From contig NC_036453.1 of the NCBI RefSeq assembly GCF_002775205.1, forward strand, positions 32,155,213-32,219,212: 64,000 nt of DNA. Direction: 5' to 3'. Source of the stretch: Xiphophorus maculatus (Eukaryota; Chordata; Actinopteri; Cyprinodontiformes; Poeciliidae). Position numbers and translations under genes: made by a program. Every line of letters begins with the position of its first letter. Positions within the stretch are counted from its first letter, which is position 1. A model generated the notes under the pieces. That model made no database searches. It worked only from the letters and a program-made list of their open reading frames with translations, and was not told the origin of the DNA. This document shows positions 57,400 through 64,000 of the stretch, in pieces.

Positions 57400-59085
57400 G
57401 CAGCATCATTTTGGTAAGTTTATAAAATGGAAATGGAACAACAACTGAGGTACAAAAAATAATACTTTTGGATAATTTTCGGATTTATTTTTTTATAATT
57501 TCTACTCAGGTCTGTATTGTGATGGCATCACCTTTGAATTTGTAACTTTGGAGCATGGCTATCTTTGGAGAAAATGGTGAGTTTTCATAATCTGATAGAT
57601 CTGGAGCAACATGGAGAGGGCACATACTGCCAAGTCAACATGTAACAATCTGGCAAACTGCTTTTAAACAAAAACTGCCATTCAAAAGCTGGTTAAGTGA
57701 GTACAATTATGAAGCTAGCTTTTTGCACTTTTTATACAGCAATTGTACATTTCTCCATATACATACATGTTTTTCTGTTGAAATACAAGACAGTTAAGTC
57801 CAAAATTATTCATATTGCTAATTTCATCCAAAGTAGAAATTTGTTTTTGATTGGAAATGAGACAGTAATCGCTCAAAATGTGATAAAACATTGTAAAAGT
57901 GGTGTCAATATTTGAACAAATAATATACGTTATTTTGTTCTTACGAAATAACAACTGCTGTAAAATTTAAATATGATTCACAATGAACTATCGCATAAGC
58001 AGACCTGATTGAAATATTATTCCCAATATTAGTTTTAACGTCAGATCATTCCTAACAGACCGAATTCTTTTATTGTGTATGTGTTGAGTCCATCTCCAAC
58101 ACACATAAAATAGTTTACACATCTCTAAATATGCGTGTCCAACTACCAGTCATATATAATGCCTAAAAACAATTAACAGTTAAATGTGAAGGACTTCCTG
58201 GGATCAGGCTATGGTCCTCTTCATGACATTAATCTTGCCCAGTCATAATAAATGTTGGACTCTAGAGAGGGAACCAGGTATTTGGAGTATTTGAGCATAG
58301 TATATTATTTTGAGTTTTTTGCTTTATGAACTTGGGAGAGAAGGGATGGGCTGAAAATGTAGCCAATACAATAAGATGCATGTTATTGAGTGTGAGCCTG
58401 AATTCCACCCAGATTAAAACGGAAGAGCAAACAAGCAAACTCCTCACAGAAAATCCTCTCTTACTTTACAGTAGTGATGTCCAAATGTTTTGCCATGGGA
58501 GCCCAAAATGTCAAGTTGAAAGTACTTAGGGATTCACAATATTTTGTATTCTTTTTTTTTTTTTTTCCAAATTACAAAGACTTACTTTTTTCAATTCAGT
58601 AATAAATGGATGCGTCTAATAAGTGTGAATGTTTGTGAACCTTTTTACTATTGAGTTTAAAGTCAAAACATGGCTGATAAAAGATAAACAATTTGCTTTG
58701 CACTGTATATTTTCCATTTTCAGGAGATTTTAATTTGTCTGTTCCTACTTTAAAAGACCATGGATCAGTAAAAATTGCACACTAGCAGTTTTGGACACTG
58801 CCACTTTAGTGATTTCAATACTAACTTATACACTTTTGAAAATTTTAATATGAAAATAAAATCATCCCACTTTTACAACTTGCCACCAATTGTGCCTCTG
58901 ATGCGCTGAAATAAAAGATACAAAATTGGCATGACTTCCTTAGGTCGTCCTTGTGAAATATTTTTGGAACGATTTGGTCAAACATACCAAGTCAATTACC
59001 CAGAAGTCATTAGACTTTCCTCTACTGTGGAGCATGTTTTTGCAAATGGTTAATAATACAATCTAGTTATAGAAACACCCAGCAA
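57400..59085. other. Intergenic
   Basis: AT-rich, no exon, RNA gene or named repeat recognised. A poly(T) run lies near 58551. Confidence 0.4.
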
Positions 59086-59700
59086 GGTAACACTTTATTT
59101 GATGGGGTGTGAATAAGACTGTCATGACACTGTCATAAACATAACAGCTGTCATGAACATGAATATTTATGACTGTTGTCATAAAGTGTCATTTGGTAAA
59201 TCATGACACTTTTAATACAAAGTTGATATTATTCAAAATGTCTTTATGACTTGTCATTAATCTAGACAAAAATGTCTTTGTTATGACAATTTGACATTAA
59301 CCAAGAATCACCATATGTCATAGTAGTCATAATAATGTCCTTAAGTGTTATTACACTGTCAAAATCTTTAACAAAACAGTAATTAATATTTCCCCTACCT
59401 GAAATAAAGAGAAACAAGTAGGACCAACATTAAAGATTGCATTAAGCTTTATTACAATGTCAAATGATTTAATAAGAGTCATTAATAATTCCTTTTACAT
59501 CAAGTGGAGCAAGTAGCACACGTTATGAAGATGTCATTAAGTGTCATTACAGAGTCATTACTATTAACACTTGCCTCAAGTAAGGTGAAACTAGTAGCAA
59601 CAATTATAAAGATGTCATTCAGTGTTATTACAGTGTCAAATGCTATGCTAACAGTCATTAATGTTAAGTCTTAACATTAATGAAGTGAAGTGGAGCACAC
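59086..59700. repeat. GTCAT-rich repeat with tandem units
   Basis: Starts GGTAACACTTTATTTGATGG, a terminus seen in fish DNA elements. It contains dozens of (T)GTCAT motifs. From about 59413 the theme CAAGTAG...AAGATGTCATTAAGTGT recurs at 59413, 59507 and 59590, giving units of about 85-95 bases. Confidence 0.6.
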
Positions 59701-59859
59701 TGAGCCACTTATAACTACCAACATAGCTGTAGAACAAACCCTTTGTATATTGGAATAAAACAAAATATTACCTGTTCTTCAAACAGAGAGTTCAACTTCT
59801 GGTCAGCATATTGTAACTCTGAAATACTGATTAAAAAACTAAAACAGAATTACTTATTC

Positions 59860-60150
59860 TTTAACTTATGAAAAAGGGTTCTTTCAACAGTCCTAACATC
59901 TCTTTTTTTACTTTGATTGCATCAGCCATCTCCTTTGTTATAGCCTTCCTGTAATGCTCTGAAAACAGGGAGATCTTCTTTCCTGGAAACAGTTCTTTGA
60001 AAGTGTCCGGAAATGCTCAGAAATTATAGCTGTTCTTGCAATGGTTGTGGTCAATGTTAATCATGGTGAAAGCCTCTTCATGACTTCAAACTTGGTCAAT
60101 CTCTTCTGGACATTCTCATAGTGGGTGATGACTCAATCCACTGTGGTCAC
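59860..60150 (-). pseudogene. Broken coding relic of unknown family
   Basis: The minus strand reads FPDTFKELFPGKKISLFSEH and then YRKAITKEMADAIKVKKEML in one frame after a TGA, with VITHYENVQKRLTKFEVMKR in another. Composition is protein-like and amphipathic. Probably transposon cargo or a pseudogene. Confidence 0.3.
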
Positions 60151-61465
60151 TTAAAAAAAGAAACAAAAACAAATAAAAAACAATGTTATCTTAATTCAGC
60201 ATTTATTTAAGTACCATTCCAAGAATCTCCCTTGCTGCACACTGTAAGAATAGTAGACTGGCAGACAAATGTCAAGTTGACATGACTGGTTGTTATAAAG
60301 TGTAATATAATGATTTTTTTAATACAAGAAGCATAATGACTAGAGCTGAACAAAATGATTCTGTTCAAGTTTGGCAGACGTTCATACAGACTGCCACTGT
60401 TGTTCAAAATGCATCATTTAATGTATAGTTTTAGGCACATGAGTGTATCTTTTCACTTAATGAGCATTCAAAATTATTTCCAACCAGATACTCTGGCTTG
60501 TCGATGTTTTCAAGGGGTTTATTAATAAATAATTAGATTAAACACCAGTTTTACATTTGACAACAATAGTTGTCTAAACGTAACTTAATAACTCAGCTGG
60601 TGAATGTTGATTACCGTACTGCTCCTTATTCCCCACTTACCTTTCATCCTCCTTCACCTGGAGAAAATAGTAACACAAAAATGACTTAAATAATTTTATT
60701 GGGGAATATTTCATCTGCTTCTTTCTCTTTGGTCAAACAGAGACTTCTTCCTCTGGTGCCTGGTCCTCATTATCACCCTCCACAGCGTAGCATGTCTTCA
60801 TTAGCCACATTTGTCCCCCCATCATGTGTCCTTAGGATAAAATTGGTCTTCATGTGGATAAAGTCGGCAAAGCAAAGAACACAAGGACCATGTTACATCA
60901 GTCAAGTTGCTAAATAATGCACATAAATGATAACTTTGACTAACATATTAGCTTTTAATTTGCTAGATTAAAATTGGAGAGAAAAATCAATTTGCCTGCC
61001 TTTAAAATATGTTTAAGGTTAAGGGATAATCTTACAGTTATGGAGTGTAATAACTTTAGCTGACATTAGCTTACAGAAAGGTAGGATTGGATTGATTTGC
61101 TCATAGCTAACATTACAAAGAAAGAGAACATAGTCAATGTTATTTTCGCAAAGAAAATGTAAAGTTAATAAGACACATACCTCATATATATTAGGTGACA
61201 AACTTCAGCATCTTTTTAAACAGGAAATTTGGCTGTTATAACTTGTATTAGGTTGGCCCCACAAGACAAGTACAACTCACAACGACAAAGACAAGATTTC
61301 TTTTTCATCAACACACTTGCACGCCTGTTTGTGCACTGCTGCCTCTCTCTGGTGGAGATGGTGTACTACACTACTTAAAACAGCCTTAAATAATGTTTCA
61401 AAAGCAAAGCAAAGCTTTTCAAACAGTGCTTTGTAGACATCTTGATGTAAAACTTTAGGATCAAT
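60151..61465. other. Intergenic, possibly the rest of the GTCAT element
   Basis: AT-rich. No right-hand end matching GGTAACACTTTA was found. No exon recognised. Confidence 0.35.
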
Positions 61466-61468
61466 TAT

Positions 61469-61493
61469 CCATCCATCCATCCATCCATCCATC
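61469..61493. repeat. (ATCC)n tail of the RTE element
   Basis: Six tandem CATC units. On the minus strand this is GATG repeats right after the stop codon, the tail type described for Rex3/RTE elements. Confidence 0.9.
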
Positions 61494-64000
61494 TTCTTCC
61501 GCTTATCCGAGGTCGGGTCGCGGGGGTAGCAGCTTCAGAAGGGAGGCCCAGACTTCCCTCTCCCCAGCCACTTCTTCTAGCTCTTCCGGGGGAATCCCGA
61601 GGCGTTCCAAGGCCAGCCGAGAGACATAGTCCCTCCAGCGGGTCCTGGGTCTTCCCCGGGGCCTCCTCCCGGTGGGACATGCCCGGAACACCTCACCAGG
61701 GAGGCGTCCAGGAGGCATCCTGACCAGATGCCCGAGCCACCTCAACTGGCTCCTCTCGATGTGAAGGAGCAGCGGCTCTACTCTGAGTCCCTCCCGGATG
61801 ACTGAGCTTCTCACCCTATCTCTAAGGGAGAGCCCAGCCACCCTACGGAGGAAACCCATTTCGGCCGCTTGTATCCGCGATCTCGTTCTTTCGGTCATGA
61901 CCCAAAGCTCATGACCATAGATGAGGGTGGGAACGTAGATCGACCGGTAAATCGAGAGCTTCGCTTTTTGGCTCAGCTCTTTCTTCAACACGACGGACCG
62001 GTACAACGCCCGCTTAACGGCAGACGCTGCACCAATCCGCCTGTCGACCTCCTGCTCCCTTCTTCCCCCATTCGTGAACAAGATCCCGAGATACTTAAAC
62101 TCCTCCACTTGGGGCAGGACACCCCTCCTGACCTGGAGAAGGCACTCTACCCTTTTCAGGCTCAAGACCATGGCCTCGGATTTGGAGGCACTGATCCTCA
62201 TCCCGGCCGCTTCACACTCAGCTGCGAACCGCTCCAGCGAGAGCTGCAGATCACGATCTGATGAAGCCAAAAGGACCACATCGTCTGCAAAAAGCAGAGA
62301 TGAGATCCTAAGGCCACCAAATCGGATCCCCTCAACACCTTGGCTGCGCCTAGAAATTCTGTCCATGAAAGTGATGAACAGAATCGGTGACAAAGGGCAG
62401 CCCTGGCGGAGTCCAACTCTCACCGGAAACGAGCCCGACTTACTGCCGGCAATGCGGACCAGACTCTGACACCGGTCATACAGGGACCTGACAGCCCGTA
62501 TCAAAGGGCCCGGTACCCCATACTCCCGGAGAACCCCCCACAGGGCTCCCCAAGGGACACGGTCGAACGCCTTCTCCAAGTCCACAAAACACATGTAGAC
62601 TGGTTGGGCAAACTCCCATGCACCCTCCAGGACCCTGCCAAGGGTGTAGAGCTGGTCCAGTGTTCCACGACCAGGACGAAAACCACACTGCTCTTCCTGA
62701 ATCCGAGGTTCGACTATCCGACGGACCCTCCTCTCCAGTACCCCGGAATAGACCTTGCCAGGGAGGCTTAAGAGTGTGACCCCTCTATAATTGGAGCACA
62801 CCCTCCGGTCCCTTTTTTTGAACAGGGGGACCACCACCCCAGTCTGCCAATCCAGGGGAACTGCCCCCGATGTCCATGCGATATTGCAGAGTCGCGTCAA
62901 CCAACACAACCCTACAACATCCAGAGCCTTAAGGAACTCCGGGCGGATCTCATCCACCCCCGGGGCCCTGCCACCGAGGAGCTTTTTAACCACCTCGGCG
63001 ACCTCGTCCCCAGAGATTGGAGAGCCCAACCCAGAGTCCCCAGGCTCAGCTTCCTCAGTGGAAGGCATGTTGGTGGGATTGAGGAGGTCTTCGAAGTACT
63101 CTGCCCACCGGCCCACAACGTCCTGAGTAGAAGTCAGCAGCACGCCATCCCCACTATAAACAGTGTTGGTGCCGTACTGCTTCCCCCCCCTGAGACGCCG
63201 GATGGTGGACCAGAATCGCCTCGAAGCCGTACGGAAGTCTTTCTCCATGGCCTCTCCAAACTCCTCCCACGCCCGAGTTTTTGCCTCAGCAATCACCCGA
63301 GCCGCATGCCGCTTCGCCCGCCGGTACCCATCCGCTGCTTCCAGAGTCCCACAGGCCAAAAAGGCCCGATAGGACTCCTTCTTCAGCCTGACGGCATCCC
63401 TCACCGAAGGTGTCCACCAACGGGTTCGAGGGTTGCCGCCGCGACAGGCACCGACAACCTTGCGGCCACAGCTCCGACCGGCCGCCTCGACAATGGAGGC
63501 ACGGAACACAGTCCACTCAGACTCCATGTCCCCCACCTCCCCCGGGACGTCTTCGAAGTTTTGCCGGAGATGGGAGTTAAAGCTCCGTCTCACAGGGGAT
63601 TCCGCCAGACGTTCCCAGCAGACCCTCACAACACGTTTGGGCCTGCCAGGTCTGACCGGCTTTCGCCCCCACCACCGGAGCCAACTCACCACCAGGTAGT
63701 GGTCAGTGGACAGCTCCGCACCTCTTTTCACCCGAGTGTCCAAGACATTCGGCCGCAGATCCGATGAAACGATGACAAAGTCGATCATCGAACTGCGGCC
63801 TAGGGTGTCCTGGTGCCAAGTGCACATATGGACACCCTTATGCTTGAACATGGTGTTCGTTATGGACAATCCATGGCGAGCACAGAAGTCCAGCAACAGA
63901 ACACCGCTCGAGTTCAGGTCGGGCGGGCCGTTCCTCCCAACCACGCCCCTCCAGGTCTCACTGTCGCTGCTCACGTGAGCGTTGAAGTCCCCCAGCAGAA
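61494..64000 (-). mobile_element. RTE-clade (Rex3/Expander-like) LINE, cut by the window edge
   Basis: A minus-strand LINE with an almost absent 3' untranslated region and a GATG repeat tail. Only its 3' 2.5 kb lies here; the 5' part is to the right. It contrasts sharply with its surroundings in GC content. Confidence 0.85.
61503..64000 (-). CDS. RTE-type endonuclease/reverse transcriptase polyprotein, C-terminal part
   Basis: Open without a stop from the right edge to TAA at about 61500, over 830 codons. The edge encodes [20 protein letters not shown], part of the APE-type endonuclease, followed by the [17 protein letters not shown] and STDHYLVV motifs. Reverse transcriptase then follows with [61 protein letters not shown], the catalytic [11 protein letters not shown] and [10 protein letters not shown]. 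The C-terminal [20 protein letters not shown] and [20 protein letters not shown] are typical of the RTE/Rex3 group. The frame is intact in the window, so the copy may be young. The GTG at 63974 is not a real start. Confidence 0.9.
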   Translation of the reverse strand, partial: LLGDFNAHVSSDSETWRGVVGRNGPPDLNSSGVLLLDFCARHGLSITNTMFKHKGVHMCTWHQDTLGRSSMIDFVIVSSDLRPNVLDTRVKRGAELSTDHYLVVSWLRWWGRKPVRPGRPKRVVRVCWERLAESPVRRSFNSHLRQNFEDVPGEVGDMESEWTVFRASIVEAAGRSCGRKVVGACRGGNPRTRWWTPSVRDAVRLKKESYRAFLACGTLEAADGYRRAKRHAARVIAEAKTRAWEEFGEAMEKDFRTASRRFWSTIRRLRGGKQYGTNTVYSGDGVLLTSTQDVVGRWAEYFEDLLNPTNMPSTEEAEPGDSGLGSPISGDEVAEVVKKLLGGRAPGVDEIRPEFLKALDVVGLCWLTRLCNIAWTSGAVPLDWQTGVVVPLFKKRDRRVCSNYRGVTLLSLPGKVYSGVLERRVRRIVEPRIQEEQCGFRPGRGTLDQLYTLGRVLEGAWEFAQPVYMCFVDLEKAFDRVPWGALWGVLREYGVPGPLIRAVRSLYDRCQSLVRIAGSKSGSFPVRVGLRQGCPLSPILFITFMDRISRRSQGVEGIRFGGLRISSLLFADDVVLLASSDRDLQLSLERFAAECEAAGMRISASKSEAMVLSLKRVECLLQVRRGVLPQVEEFKYLGILFTNGGRREQEVDRRIGAASAVKRALYRSVVLKKELSQKAKLSIYRSIYVPTLIYGHELWVMTERTRSRIQAAEMGFLRRVAGLSLRDRVRSSVIREGLRVEPLLLHIERSQLRWLGHLVRMPPGRLPGEVFRACPTGRRPRGRPRTRWRDYVSRLALERLGIPPEELEEVAGEREVWASLLKLLPPRPDLG

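Overview
The window reads as nuclear DNA of a ray-finned (teleost) fish. It is AT-rich, its genes are split into short exons with GT..AG introns, and introns and intergenic space carry fish-type repeats: L2-like, L1-like and RTE/Rex3-like LINEs, hAT miniature elements, a Ty3/gypsy-like LTR fragment, a tRNA-type SINE, and long (CA)n and (TATC)n microsatellites. All calls come from reading the sequence; no database search was run.

Three protein-coding genes are clear. From 697 to about 12.3 kb the plus strand carries the PAS-domain half of a single-minded transcription factor (sim2 by homology and neighbourhood); its bHLH exons lie left of the window. Tail-to-tail with it, 16249-37827 on the minus strand is holocarboxylase synthetase (hlcs), for which 11 phase-consistent coding exons give a 910-residue protein. 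The convergent sim2/hlcs pair matches the human chromosome 21 order. Starting head-to-head about 2.7 kb beyond hlcs, 40535-50906 on the plus strand is rexo2, the mitochondrial/cytosolic oligoribonuclease, with seven coding exons, a GC-AG first intron and a poly(A) signal at 51045. This neighbour differs from the human one next to HLCS, so a synteny breakpoint probably lies between hlcs and rexo2.

Mobile DNA fills much of the rest. A 5'-truncated L1-like element with an uninterrupted 1007-codon ORF2 portion sits in a sim2 intron (7215-10555) with a 10-bp target duplication. An antisense L2-like fragment (about 1863-2890) and a shorter relative (25771-26307) are present. A 924-bp non-autonomous element with long inverted ends lies at 4277-5200. 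Two hAT miniature elements of different families are stacked in one 8-bp target (16871-17345). Two roughly 1.3-kb hAT-like elements in opposite orientation (27274-28546 and 47167-48489) share an internal MADF-like exon. An asymmetric LTR element lies at 53307-54617, and an RTE-clade LINE runs off the right edge (61500-64000, minus).

From 51 kb to 61 kb no confident host gene was found. A small spliced basic reading frame near 55.8-56.2 kb is the best candidate. The least expected signal in a known gene is the 3' end of sim2, where the usual long C-terminal region is not found and short unfamiliar terminal frames are the only candidates.
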